This document shows, piece after piece, positions 1-9,933 of a stretch of 64,000 nt of DNA. The DNA comes from Herbaspirillum sp. SJZ107. Its GTDB lineage: Bacteria > Pseudomonadota > Gammaproteobacteria > Burkholderiales > Burkholderiaceae_D. The notes beneath the pieces were generated by a model, which was given only the letters and a program-made list of their open reading frames with translations, had not been told where the DNA came from and did no database searches. Location: assembly GCF_006715485.1 (NCBI RefSeq), contig NZ_VFNH01000001.1:2046001-2110000 (forward strand). Direction: 5' to 3'. The position numbers and the translations under genes are program-made. Numbering within the stretch: position 1 is the first letter of the stretch; every line of letters begins with the position of its first letter.

Positions 1-2940
1 CCTGGAAGTTCGGATTGCCCGACACGTCGTTCCCGCCGGTGAAGAAGCGGTCGCGGAAGTTGTAGGCGACGCGCGCGTTCCACGGACCGCGGTCGTACCA
101 CAGCGACACGTTGTAGCTGTTCTTCGACATGCCGGGGTAAGGCAGTACGCTGCCGTCCAGGACGTTCAGGCGCTCCTTGCCGGCCGCATACTTGTAGCTC
201 ATGCGGGTGTAGTTGACGTCGCCGCCGAAGCCGCCCAGCCAGCCGGGCAGCCAGGTGAACGCCGTGCGCGCGGCCAGTTCGACGCCGCGGGTAGTGGCGC
301 CCTGGCCGTTGACCGCCGTGGTCACGTCGTACGCGTTGCCGTCACCCAGGATCGCCACGTTCGGGACAACCACCTTTTCCAGCACATAGCTCGAGATGTC
401 CTTTTCGAAGAAGGCCACCGAATACTGGGTGTCCTTGCCCGGATACCATTCCAGGCTCAGGTCAGTATTGGTCGAGCGGTAGGGTTTCAGGTCCGGATTG
501 CCGGCCGTGCAGGTATCGTTGCCGCCCAGGCCTCCGAAGGCCGGGTTGCCGCTGCCCTGGGTGCAAACGATGTTCGGCGCCAGCAGGTCGATGCGCGGCC
601 GCGCCATTGCCTTGGCCCAGCCCAGGCGCGCCACCGTGCGGTCGTTGAACCAGAACGCGCCGTTGAAGCTCGGCAGGATGTCGTTGTAGGTGTTCTCGCG
701 GCTGACGATGCTGTTGCCGGTCACGACATCGTTGTAGGCGGTGCTGGTGCCGGTCGGGACACGCACCTTGCTCTGGCTCAGGCCAGTGGCGCGGGTACGG
801 GTGCGGGTGTAGCGCACGCCGACGTTGCCGTCGATGTCGTAGCCCCACAGCTGGGTGCCGTAGTCGAGGCGCAGGTAGGTGGCGCCGATGCGCTCGTCGG
901 CCTGGAAAGCCGGGATCTGCGGATAGGTGTTGCCGTCGCTGCCGGGCGCCGAGTACAGGTACTGGTGGGTGAACTTCGAGGTGTCGAAGTAAGGCGCGGC
1001 GGCGGCGTACACCGGCGACGGCCAGCCCGACGGCATGTTCTGCACGTCGTTGTAACCCTTGAAGAAGGTGCCGGGCGAGCGCCCCATCACCGCACTGACC
1101 AGGCTCGCCATCTGGGCCGCATTCACGTAACGCGTCGCATAGCTGTTGTTGATGAAGTTCTGGTTGTCGTTCGGGCGCTGGGCGCTGCCGGTGTACAGCG
1201 GATCGTAGATCGCGGTCTGGTTGACGTTCGCGCTCAGGACGTTGATGTCGTCTGCCGTAGAACCTTCATTGGCGCCGCCATTCGCCACGTAGCCGCCGCC
1301 GTTGTACTGCTTGGCCGTCGACTTGCGGCCCTGCACGCCGAACCAGACCTTGCTGAAGAACGGCGTGGTCAGCCGGTACTTGAAGTCCAGCTTGGCCTGG
1401 TCTTCGGTGTTCTTGGTCTCGGTCGGGCGGTACTGCAGCTGTGCCTGCACGTAGGAACCGGGATTGTCCGGGCTGTAGCCGGCCGGGAAATCGAAGTGCG
1501 GCAGGCCCTGCGCATCCAATGTCACCTTCAGGCCGGGCGCGTTCTGGGTCAGCACCACACTGTTGGTGTCGTTGCCGTAGTCCGACTTCGAGGTGTTGAT
1601 CAGGCCCTCGACTTCGAGGCGGCCGCGCTTGAAATTGAAACCGCTCGACAGGTAGCGCGAATCGACGTCGAGCTGGAAGTCGCGCGCCGAGGTGCTGAAG
1701 GCGCCCTGCCCGCCCTGCCCGGCCACGTTCAGGCACTGGCCGACGGTGTAGGAGGTCACGTAATGCTTGTCGACCCCCATGCTGTCCGGGGTGCCGGTCG
1801 GCGTGACGCAGGTACCGGCGGTGGCCACCGTGCCGTCGGCCCTGTAGACCGGCGCGTTGCCCGGATTGGCCAGGCGGTTGGCGGCGCCGAAGTCGGTGCC
1901 GAAGTTGCGGTCGTTGAGGCGTTCGCGCTGGCGGTTGGCCTGGTAGCTGGCAAAGGCCGTCAACTCCTTGCTGAACTGGTATTGCGCGGTCAATTCGGCC
2001 GACGAGCGCTTGTGGTCGCGCGTCCAGATGCCGTAGCGCGCGATGCCGGGCGAGTAGTCGTTCCACTGGTTGGTGCAGGCGGTCTTCTGCGCGGGCGTCA
2101 AGGGGCTGGTGGCGCAGGCGGCCTTGTTCGCGACCGCGGCCACCGCCGGGTCGGTGCTGGTGACGGTCTTCTCGGGCGAGTTGTCCCAGTCCTGCAGGAA
2201 GCGCCACGAGGTGTTGCGCGCGTAGTCGTTACGGGTCAGGACGTTATCGTAGACGAAGTTCCCCAGCAAACCTAGTTTCCCGTCCATGAACTTGTCGGCC
2301 AGGTACAGGTTCGCGCGCGGCTGCACGCCGCCGCGCGACGAGGCCTGGTCGCCCGACAGCGTGCCGCCGATGGTCGGCTTCTTGAAGTCGAGCGGCTTGC
2401 GCGTGGTGATGCGCACGGTGCCGCCGACGCCGCCTTCGGTCAGGTCGGCGGTCAAGCCCTTGTACACGTCGATCGAGCCGATCAGTTCCGAAGCCAGCTC
2501 GCGCAGCTCGGCGCCGCGCCCGGCGGTGCCGTTGGTGCTCAGCACGGACTGGCCGTTGATCTCGATGCGGTTCAGGTCCGGCTCGACGCCGCGGATCGAC
2601 ACCTGCGAGCCTTCGCCGAAATCGCGCGACAGCTGCACGCCGGTGACGCGCGACAGCGCCTCGCCGACGTTCTTGTCGGGGAACTGGCCGATGTCCTCGG
2701 CCACGATCGAATCGACCACGGTGGCGGCGCGCAGCTTGCGGTCGATCGCCGAGGCGACCGACTGGCGCGTACCGGCGATGGTCACCACGCTGGTCACCGG
2801 CGGGTCGCGGCCGGGCCGGCGCCGCCGGCCGGCGTGGCGCCATCCTGCGCCAGTGCGCCCTGCGCGATCAGTGCCAGTGCCGCGGCGACGGCGCCGGCAC
2901 AGCGCTTGGGATGGAAGGTGGGGTCGGGTTGATTCCGCAT
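1..2940 (-). CDS. TonB-dependent receptor, 3' end outside window, apparent frameshift near start
   Basis: Outer-membrane active transporter for a TonB-energised substrate, probably a glycan fragment given the neighbours. The main reading frame is open from about position 2830 to the window edge. It encodes a plug domain (AEDIGQFPDKNVGEALSRV, then SIRGVEPDLNRIEINGQ, then KGLTADLTEGGVGGTV) followed by a long barrel with paired-Cys loops, like the TIGR01782-type receptors and like the next gene. The best start is ATG at 2940, with GGAGA 6 bases upstream and a signal peptide (AGAVAAALALIAQGALAQ). That frame hits a TGA at about 2795, while the body is read in another phase. Joining them needs one extra base in the GC-rich run around 2795-2830. 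Either the gene is frameshifted or the assembly lost a base. GTG codons near 2795 could start the body but would give no signal peptide. The last barrel strands lie outside the window. Confidence 0.85.
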
Positions 2941-3064
2941 TGTCGTCTCCATGCTCGGCCTCGAGGGCCTGTTGTCATCACAGCGTTGTCCCGGACCATT
3001 CTATGTGAGCGTTTTCGCGTCCTGACCGCTGCGGCGGAAAGAATCAGCGCCATGATCGAAGCGC

Positions 3065-3093
3065 AAAAAAAAACCGGCCATGGGGTGGCCGGC
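3065..3093 (-). terminator. Intrinsic terminator after the second TonB receptor
   Basis: On the minus strand GCCGGCC pairs with GGCCGGT around a 7-base loop and is followed by a run of nine T. It lies about 105 bases past the stop of the receptor gene that ends at 3198, in the correct orientation to end that transcript. Confidence 0.85.
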
Positions 3094-3197
3094 GCAATGA
3101 GACACAAAGTGAGACGCTTCGAAAATCATTCTAGGCGCTTGCGCGGCGTTGCCAAGGCCCGTGGGCCAAACAATCACCGCGCTGAGCGTATTCGCCC

Positions 3198-6100
3198 TTA
3201 CCCGCCGAAGCGGAAGTTGGCGCCGGCCATGATGCGGCGGCCGGCATAGCTGTAGTCGAGGATGCTCGGGGCGCCGCTCTCGAAAGGCACGTAGGAGCCC
3301 TGGCTGTTGCTGGTCGTCGCGTTGTTCAGGTTGCGGCCTTCGACGAATACCTCGACGTTCGGCGTCACCTTGTACGACACCTTGGCATCGACGTAGCGGG
3401 TCGCGTCGCGGAAGTTCGGCGAGCCCGGGTTGTAGGCCGGCGGACGGGCATTGCCGCTGGCGTTCGGGTAGTTGTTCACTGCCGTGCCGGTCGCGCCTGC
3501 GAGGTTGTTGAAGAAGCTGTCCACGCCCTGCACCGCGATGCGCGCCTGGAGGCGGCCGTCGTCGTACCAGAGCGCCCAGTTGTACTGGAACTTCGACTCG
3601 CGCAGCGGCGGCAGCGGCGTGCCCGACAACAGATCGACGATGTTCTGGGTCGAGCTGACCGAGGCCAGCTTGGTGTAGTTGGCGTCGAGGCCGAAGTAGC
3701 GCAGGAAGCCCGGCAGGAAGGTGAACGCCGTCTTGCTGTTGAATTCCCAGCCCTTGCGGGTGGTCGGCACCCCGTTCAGGTAGGTCGCGAATTCGAACGG
3801 CAGGTTGCTCAGCGAGACCCCGCTGACCGGATCGACCAGGTTCAGGCCGAGGGTGGCGTTGGTCGAGTTCTGGGCGATCGCCGGCCCGACCTTGCCTTCC
3901 TGGTTGAAGTAGGCCAGCGAGAACATCGTGTCCTTGTTCGGGTAGTACTCGGCGCTCCAGTTCTGGTTCAGGTTGCGCTGCGCCTGCAGCGCCGGGTTGC
4001 CGATGGTGCTGGTGCAGCGCTGCTCGTCGTCGCCGCCGATGCGCGCGTCGAAGATGCAGGTGCCCTGCGGGATCAGGTAGGCAACCGGCGGGCGCGCCAC
4101 CGTCTTGGCGCGGTTGTACCGCAGGACCAGCTTGTCCGGCACCACCCACATCGCCAGATTCAGGATCGGCAGGAAGTCGTGCGTGGTGGAGTCGACCGTG
4201 GTGTTGGTCGTGACGCTGACGTCGCTGATGCCGGCCGGGGCGTTCGGGTTCGCCGGGTCGAACACGCCCGCGATCGGACGGATCGAGCGGAAGGTCATCG
4301 CGCCGATGCCATGGATCTTGGTGCGGATGTAGCGCCAGCCCATGTTGCCTTCGAGTTCCAGTCCGAACGGCAGCGCGCGGCTGGTGAACGGGATGCGGTC
4401 GAAGCTGAAGTCGCCCATGAAGTAGGCCGCCTGGGTGCGCTCGGAAATGCGCGACACCGGCTGGTCGTAGGTCTTGCCGTCGCTGCCCTTGCAGGTGACC
4501 AGGCAATTCGTGTTGATGTTCGGGATGCCGCTGGCGGCGAACACCTTGTCGACGTCGATGTTTGGCCAGTTGGTGACGGCGCTGCCGAAGCTGCCGTTGG
4601 CGCCGTTGAAGAACTTGGTGCCGGTGATGTTGCCGGACAGGCCCTGGGCGATCAGGTCCTGGTAGGCGGCCGGGGTCAGCACGACCTGGCTCGAATTGGC
4701 GCTGGCGTAGGTGTTACTCGGCACGATGCCGTACTGGCATTTGTTGCCGCCCCTGCCCAGCGAACCTGGCGTGTCCTGGCAGCCGACGAAACTGCCGCGG
4801 ATGTACGCTGCCGGCAACACGACTTGCGGATTGTTGCTCACGGTGTAGCCGCCGCCGGTGTAGGCGTTGTAGCGGGTGTCGCGCAGGTTGAAGCCGGCTT
4901 TCAGGCGGCTGATGAATGGAATCGTGTCCGGCGTCTGGTAGGTCAGGTCCAGCTTGGCGGTGCGCTCTTCGCTGTCCTGCTTCCTGGGCGTGTAGGTCAG
5001 CTGCGGCGCGGTGGTCAGCAGCGGTTGCTGGGCCTGGGTGTAGGCCGGCACGCTGTTGATGCTGTTGCCGCCGCCGGTCACGGCGGCCGCGGCCGCCGGC
5101 TGCACCAGCTTGACGTAGTTGGCGGGGTTGGTCAGGTCGAAGTTCGATCCGCTCGGGAAGCTGTAGGCCCACAGGCCGTTCGGCTGGGCGGTCAGCGTTG
5201 CGGTGCCGTAGGACGAGGTGAAGCTGGTGCGCTTGTCCTCGCGTTCGAAGTCCGACTTGGCGTCGCCGACGAAGAACTCGGCCAGCAGAGGACCGCGGCG
5301 GAAGGTGCCGCCGGTCTGGAAGTACTTGGTGATGGTCTGGGCACGGGTATGCAGCTGGTCGACCGTGGCCGCGCCGTCGCTGATGTCGAACTTGGTCACG
5401 TGGTGGTTGGCGTCGACCGTGACCGATTGCGGATTCACGTTGGCGACGGCGCCGGTCACGGCCGGGTTGTTGGCCAGGTAGCTGACGTTGTTCGGATACA
5501 GGTAGTAGCCCTGGCCGGCCGGCGTGTTGGCCACTGCGCGGCGGCCGTTGGTGTCGACGAAGGTGGTGGCCGGGTTGACGTTCATGCCGCCCAGGCTGAG
5601 GAAGGACGTGTTGTTGTCCAGCTCGTACTTCGAATAGCTGCCCTTGGCGTACAAGGTCAGGTCGTTGTTGACCTTGAAGTCGGCGCGCAGGTCGAGATTC
5701 TGGCGGTGGTCGACCTGGCGCTGGATCTTGTTGCGGATCAGCGAAGGCGTGTAGTCGTTCCACTGGTTCAGGCAGGTGCTCAGCTCGTTCGAGCGCGCGT
5801 TCACCGCCGTATTCCGGTTGGTGCTGCTCAGGTTCCTGAGCGCCGCATCGCTGGTGGTGATCTGCGGGAAGGCCGCGTAGCAGTCGGCCTTGGTCTGGGC
5901 CGCGGCCGACTTGGTCAGGATCTCCAGCGGCGACGCGGTGCGGTAGTTCCCGGTGCCGCTGGTGTACGGCAGGATGCCGCTCGAATTGACGCCCGTGCCG
6001 ACCGGGTTGCTCGAGGCCGGGTCCGCCATGTTGAGCGTGCTGGGATTGAAGGTGAAGGTCTTTTCCGGCGAATTGTCGAAGTCGAGCAGGCGCGCATAGC

Positions 6101-6881
6101 CGGTGTTGGCGCTGGTGGCCACCTGCATCTGGTGCTGCTCCTGGGCCAGCGTCGACTTCGAGCCGTTCACGATCACGCCGAGGCGGTCGTTCATGAACTT
6201 GCGCGACAGGATGACGTTGGTGTCCGGCTCCCACTTCTTGTTCAGGTTATTGGTGGTGCCTGCCACCCGCACCGATACGAAGGGCTCCTTGAAATCGAGA
6301 CCGGTGCGGGTCTTGACGATGATGCCGCCGCCGAGCGAGCCTTCGGTCATGTCGGCGGTCGAGCCCTTGACCACGTCCACGCTCTTGATCAGGTCGGCGG
6401 ACAGCTGGCGGAACTCGGTGCCGCGGCCGCCGTCGCCGTTCATATTGGTGCCGCCGGCCGACTGGACCGCTTGTCCGTCGATCTCGACGCGGGTCAGTTC
6501 CGGTCCGTTGCCGCGCACCGCAACGCTGACGCCTTCACCGAAGTCGCCGCGGTCGAGCGCCACGCCGGCCATGCGCGAAATCGCCTCGCCGATGTTCCGG
6601 TCGGGCAGCGAGCCGACGTCTTCGGCGACGATCGAATCCATCGCGGTGGCAGCGTTCTTCTTGCGGTCGATGGCCGACTGTTGCGAGCGCCGCGTGCTGA
6701 CCACGACCTTGGCGACTTCGCTGCCCTGGGATACCGACGAGGCCGGCGCCGGGCTGGGATTCGGATTCGGTTGCGGGGCTTCCTGGGCCATGGCCAGGTT
6801 GCCTGCCACGAGCGACGCCAGTGCCAGCGAAACCGCATAGCTCAGGCGTGTGGGACGCATTACGTGTGAGTTGGTGCGCAT
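3198..6881 (-). CDS. TonB-dependent receptor (Xanthomonas/Caulobacter type)
   Basis: Predicted 1227-residue outer-membrane receptor for TonB-driven uptake, longer than usual for the family because of long extracellular loops. ATG at 6881 is preferred over 6905 because GGAGAC sits 5-6 bases upstream and the signal peptide then reads naturally (SLALASLVAGNLAMAQ, cleavage near residue 32). The plug, about residues 60-210, contains AEDVGSLPDRNIGEAISRM, AVRGNGPELTRVEIDGQ and KGSTADMTEGSLGGGI. The rest is barrel, ending in a strand with FRFGG, so the usual terminal aromatic is followed by two glycines. The plug closely parallels that of the receptor at 1-2940, so the two look like paralogues from duplication. 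No TonB, ExbB or SusD-like partner is nearby. The substrate cannot be read from the sequence; oligosaccharides are a contextual guess. Confidence 0.93.
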   Translation of the reverse strand: MRTNSHVMRPTRLSYAVSLALASLVAGNLAMAQEAPQPNPNPSPAPASSVSQGSEVAKVVVSTRRSQQSAIDRKKNAATAMDSIVAEDVGSLPDRNIGEAISRMAGVALDRGDFGEGVSVAVRGNGPELTRVEIDGQAVQSAGGTNMNGDGGRGTEFRQLSADLIKSVDVVKGSTADMTEGSLGGGIIVKTRTGLDFKEPFVSVRVAGTTNNLNKKWEPDTNVILSRKFMNDRLGVIVNGSKSTLAQEQHQMQVATSANTGYARLLDFDNSPEKTFTFNPSTLNMADPASSNPVGTGVNSSGILPYTSGTGNYRTASPLEILTKSAAAQTKADCYAAFPQITTSDAALRNLSSTNRNTAVNARSNELSTCLNQWNDYTPSLIRNKIQRQVDHRQNLDLRADFKVNNDLTLYAKGSYSKYELDNNTSFLSLGGMNVNPATTFVDTNGRRAVANTPAGQGYYLYPNNVSYLANNPAVTGAVANVNPQSVTVDANHHVTKFDISDGAATVDQLHTRAQTITKYFQTGGTFRRGPLLAEFFVGDAKSDFEREDKRTSFTSSYGTATLTAQPNGLWAYSFPSGSNFDLTNPANYVKLVQPAAAAAVTGGGNSINSVPAYTQAQQPLLTTAPQLTYTPRKQDSEERTAKLDLTYQTPDTIPFISRLKAGFNLRDTRYNAYTGGGYTVSNNPQVVLPAAYIRGSFVGCQDTPGSLGRGGNKCQYGIVPSNTYASANSSQVVLTPAAYQDLIAQGLSGNITGTKFFNGANGSFGSAVTNWPNIDVDKVFAASGIPNINTNCLVTCKGSDGKTYDQPVSRISERTQAAYFMGDFSFDRIPFTSRALPFGLELEGNMGWRYIRTKIHGIGAMTFRSIRPIAGVFDPANPNAPAGISDVSVTTNTTVDSTTHDFLPILNLAMWVVPDKLVLRYNRAKTVARPPVAYLIPQGTCIFDARIGGDDEQRCTSTIGNPALQAQRNLNQNWSAEYYPNKDTMFSLAYFNQEGKVGPAIAQNSTNATLGLNLVDPVSGVSLSNLPFEFATYLNGVPTTRKGWEFNSKTAFTFLPGFLRYFGLDANYTKLASVSSTQNIVDLLSGTPLPPLRESKFQYNWALWYDDGRLQARIAVQGVDSFFNNLAGATGTAVNNYPNASGNARPPAYNPGSPNFRDATRYVDAKVSYKVTPNVEVFVEGRNLNNATTSNSQGSYVPFESGAPSILDYSYAGRRIMAGANFRFGG

Positions 6882-7370
6882 GTCTGTCTCCGTTATCGGC
6901 CGCATGGAGCGGCGCTTGTCTTTATCGGTACTGAGGTTTTTTAGTGTATGGCCTCGTCACATGGTCGAAACATGCAAATGGTAAATACTCAACAACGTGA
7001 GCGAAACGCGCAGTGGAACCGGCAAAGCTGACTCGTCCTTGCGCGGATGCACGCGACCGGTGAGCGATAGCGAAATGTTGGAAAAGGGGCGCTTCAGCGA
7101 ACTAATCATTATCGCAGAAGTGGTTGGACCGCTTTTTATCTCGCATTACGAAAAATCGGGGGCGAAACGCGAGTGAAAGTGATGGCCCGGGGGGCTGAAA
7201 TGGAAACCAGTCGACGAGTACCGGCTGGACCAGTTCGTTGCTTTTTTGCTGCATCGGCAGGGAAGCCGCTGTGCGAAACAATCAAGGATTTGATCGACGC
7301 TGCGCATTTCTGTTCGGCTACACTGTGCCGACGCTTCTCGCCGCCGACAATAACAAACAAGGAGATGCAG
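6882..7370. other. 489-bp divergent intergenic region
   Basis: Separates the minus-strand TonB receptor from the plus-strand Sel1 protein and should hold both promoters. I see no stable RNA gene. The motif GTGAGCG-AAA-CGCG at 6997-7010 resembles GTGAGCG-TTTT-CGCG at 3005-3019, upstream of the other receptor. An imperfect Fur-like sequence is at 7101-7115. Neither is strong enough to call alone. An open frame continues upstream of 7371, but it has no start with a Shine-Dalgarno sequence. Confidence 0.4.
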
Positions 7371-8894
7371 ATGCGAGTCCTGAACATGCATGCGCGCCGC
7401 GCCGCCCTGCTGGCAACCGTGGGAACACTGGCCGCGGCGCTGGCGCCGCCAGCCCTCGCGCAAACCGGGCCGGAGCCAGCGCCTGCGTCTGCGTCCGCGA
7501 AGCCGGCCGGCACCGTGGTGGTTACCGGCACCAGGGGCAGCACCGAATCCGACCGCGTGATCGCTGCCAAGAGCAAGGTCCTGTCGCGCAACTACGCGTC
7601 TTCGTGCGCGTTCATGGCCAGCCCGAATGCCGCCGAAGACGACGTCGCCCTTGCCTACATGCGCGACTTCGGCATGGATGGCGGCATTTCCGACGACGCC
7701 GAGCACTTCTCGGTCCTCGCGCCCGACGGCAACGTCAAGGACATGAGGGATCCGAGTTCGCTCAACGGCTTGAACGATCCTGCAAGCGATTCGTCCAGAA
7801 ACGGCCTAGCGACGCCGTCGATCAAGTGCGGTTCGGCCGACCGCCGCCTCGCCGCCGGCCGCCAGCAGATCCTGCAGAAGGACAAGTCGCTGGCCGAAGG
7901 CTTCGTCGCCCTCGATTCGCGCGACTATCCGCGCGCGCTGCAACTCCTGAGCACCGCCTGGAACAAGATCGGCTACGACGAGGCCGGGCTGGCGCTGGCC
8001 AAGATGCACCTGTACGGCATGGGCACGCCGAAGGACACCGGCCAGGCGATCGTCTGGCTGCGCAAAGTGGTGGATGGCCGCTTCGACCCGATGCGCGACC
8101 GCATGAAGTTCAATCCGAAAGAGCCGCAGCTGATGAGCGAAAAGGTCGAGGCGGCCTTCATGCTGGCGCGCATCTACGAGCGCGGCATCGGCATTCCGAA
8201 GAGCCCGGCGCAGGCGCTCACCTGGTACGGCAAGGCCGCCGAGTTCGGCTTCGTGCCGGCGCAGAACGTGCTCGGCCAGGCTTGCGTGAGCGGCTACGGC
8301 AGCGCCCCCGATGGCCGCAAGGCGGTCGGCTACCTGCAGGCGGCGGCCGAGCAAGGCTACGTGCCGGCCCAGTACAACCTGGCCAAGGTGTACTACCATG
8401 GCGACGCCGGCGTGGCGCGCGACCTGAAGCAGGCCGGCGCCTGGTTCAATGCCGCCGCCAGGGCCGGCTACCCGGCGGCGCTGTTCGCTGCCGGCCGCAT
8501 GTATGACATGGGCGAAGGCGTGCCGGCCGACCAGAAGCGCGCCATCGTCTATTACAAGGAAGCCGCCGTGAAGGGCGACCGCGACGCCGAATTCGCACTC
8601 GCCACCTTTTTCTACGATGGCGAAGTGGTCGCGAAGAACCGCGCCACGGCGCGCAAGCTGTTCGAGGCCGCGGCAAAACAGGGCCAGGTCGACGCCATGT
8701 TCAACCTCGGCGCCATGGAACTCAACGGCGAAGGCGGCCCGGCCGACTTGGCCATGGCCTACGTCTGGCTCAACCTTGCCAAACAGGCCGGCCACCCGCA
8801 AGCCGATGCCGCGATCAAGGCGGCGGCGCCGAAGCTCAGCCCCCAGGACCGGACACGGGCCGACCAGATCCTGAAGCCGACGGCGAAGTCCTGA
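7371..8894 (+). CDS. Secreted Sel1-repeat protein
   Basis: 507-residue exported protein with Sel1-like (TPR-type) repeats, a fold that mediates protein-protein contacts. ATG at 7371 is chosen because GGAG ends 6 bases upstream; ATG at 7365 is too close to it. A signal peptide (AALLATVGTLAAALAPPALAQ) is followed by a low-complexity Pro/Ala linker. Next comes TVVVTGTRGS, a motif typical of the N-terminal region of TonB-dependent receptors and unexpected here. From about residue 200 there are about seven Sel1 units of 35-37 residues, for example ALAKMHLYGMGTPKD, AQYNLAKVYYHGDAG and AMFNLGAMELNGEGG. The aldo/keto reductase follows 49 bases later on the same strand. Role unknown; a periplasmic scaffold is plausible. 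Confidence 0.85.
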   Translation: MRVLNMHARRAALLATVGTLAAALAPPALAQTGPEPAPASASAKPAGTVVVTGTRGSTESDRVIAAKSKVLSRNYASSCAFMASPNAAEDDVALAYMRDFGMDGGISDDAEHFSVLAPDGNVKDMRDPSSLNGLNDPASDSSRNGLATPSIKCGSADRRLAAGRQQILQKDKSLAEGFVALDSRDYPRALQLLSTAWNKIGYDEAGLALAKMHLYGMGTPKDTGQAIVWLRKVVDGRFDPMRDRMKFNPKEPQLMSEKVEAAFMLARIYERGIGIPKSPAQALTWYGKAAEFGFVPAQNVLGQACVSGYGSAPDGRKAVGYLQAAAEQGYVPAQYNLAKVYYHGDAGVARDLKQAGAWFNAAARAGYPAALFAAGRMYDMGEGVPADQKRAIVYYKEAAVKGDRDAEFALATFFYDGEVVAKNRATARKLFEAAAKQGQVDAMFNLGAMELNGEGGPADLAMAYVWLNLAKQAGHPQADAAIKAAAPKLSPQDRTRADQILKPTAKS

Positions 8895-8943
8895 ACGGCG
8901 GTCTACAATGGCAGCCTCACCATTGAATGAGGCTGTGTTGAAG

Positions 8944-9927
8944 ATGAAGCTGCGACAATTTGGCAAGAGTGGACTGGCCGTTCCTGAAATCGGCCTCGGA
9001 TGCTGGCAACTGGGCGGTGGCTGGCGCGACGACTGGGACGACGCGGTCGCGCGCCAGACCCTCGAGAACGCCTACGCCGCCGGCGTGCGCTTCATCGACA
9101 CCGCCGACGTCTACGGCGACGGCGCCAGCGAGCGCTCGATCGGTCAATTCATCCGTGAGCGCCGCCCGCAAGGCCTGGTCGTCGCGACCAAGCTGGGCCG
9201 CGCCGGCATCTACCCGGACGGCTATACCAGGGAATCGCTGCGCGAGGCCACCCTGCGCTCGATCGAGCGCCTCGGCATGGAAGCCCTCGACCTCACCCAG
9301 CTGCACTGTGTGCCGACCGAGGTGCTGCGCCAGGGCCACGTGTTCGACTGGCTGCGCGAACTGCAGCAGGAAGGCCTGATCAAGCGCTGGGGTGCGAGCG
9401 TGGAGTCGGTCGAGGAAGGCATGATCTGCCTAGAACAGGACGATCTGGCCTCGCTGCAGGTCATCTTCAACATCTTCCGCCAGAAACCGGCCGAGGAGCT
9501 GCTGCCGAGGGCCGCCGCGCAAGGCGTCGGCATCATCGTGCGCCTGCCGCTGGCCAGCGGTCTGCTGGGCGGGAAGATCACGCGTGCCACCACCTTCCGT
9601 GCCGACGACCACCGCAACTTCAACCGCGACGGCGCCCACTTCAATGTCGGCGAGACCTTCGCCGGCCTCGAGCTCGAGCGCGGCATCGCCGCCACCGAAC
9701 AGGTCGCGGCGCTGGTACCGCCGTCGATGACAATGGCGCAGATGGCGCTGCGCTGGATCCTCGACCATCCGGAAGTCTCGGTCGTGATCCCGGGCGCCAG
9801 TTCGCCGGCGCAGGTGCAGGGCAACGTCGAAGCGTCGAACGTCGCCCCGCTGCCGGCCGCGCTGCATGCGGCTCTGGCGCAGGTGTACCGCGACAACGTG
9901 CGCGAGTTCATCCGCGGGCCTTACTGA
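8944..9927 (+). CDS. Aldo/keto reductase
   Basis: 327-residue cytosolic NAD(P)H-dependent oxidoreductase of the aldo/keto reductase superfamily, expected to reduce an aldehyde or ketone. ATG at 8944 gives the normal family N-terminus (MKLRQFGKSGLAVPEIGLG). The upstream ATG at 8908 would add unrelated residues. The catalytic tetrad is visible: Asp in FIDTADVYG, Tyr in the same motif, Lys in VATKLG and His in LTQLHCV. The late motif VSVVIPGASSPAQVQGN matches the cofactor-phosphate region. The natural substrate is not evident. The gene converges with the metallo-beta-lactamase-fold lipoprotein gene only 6 bases downstream. Confidence 0.9.
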   Translation: MKLRQFGKSGLAVPEIGLGCWQLGGGWRDDWDDAVARQTLENAYAAGVRFIDTADVYGDGASERSIGQFIRERRPQGLVVATKLGRAGIYPDGYTRESLREATLRSIERLGMEALDLTQLHCVPTEVLRQGHVFDWLRELQQEGLIKRWGASVESVEEGMICLEQDDLASLQVIFNIFRQKPAEELLPRAAAQGVGIIVRLPLASGLLGGKITRATTFRADDHRNFNRDGAHFNVGETFAGLELERGIAATEQVAALVPPSMTMAQMALRWILDHPEVSVVIPGASSPAQVQGNVEASNVAPLPAALHAALAQVYRDNVREFIRGPY

Positions 9928-9933
9928 CGCCCG

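Noticed and set aside
965..2275. Long plus-strand open frame opposite the first TonB receptor
   Set aside because: Rich in Arg, Val, Gly and Ala with no domain. It is an antisense shadow of the GC-rich receptor frame, as are the other long frames opposite 4179-6869, 12501-15290, 15739-19149, 23875-28323 and 34413-38609.
7101..7115. Fur-box-like sequence between the TonB receptor and the Sel1 gene
   Set aside because: About 10 of 14 informative positions match, but it lies more than 200 bases from both starts and has no second overlapping site. Too weak to call.
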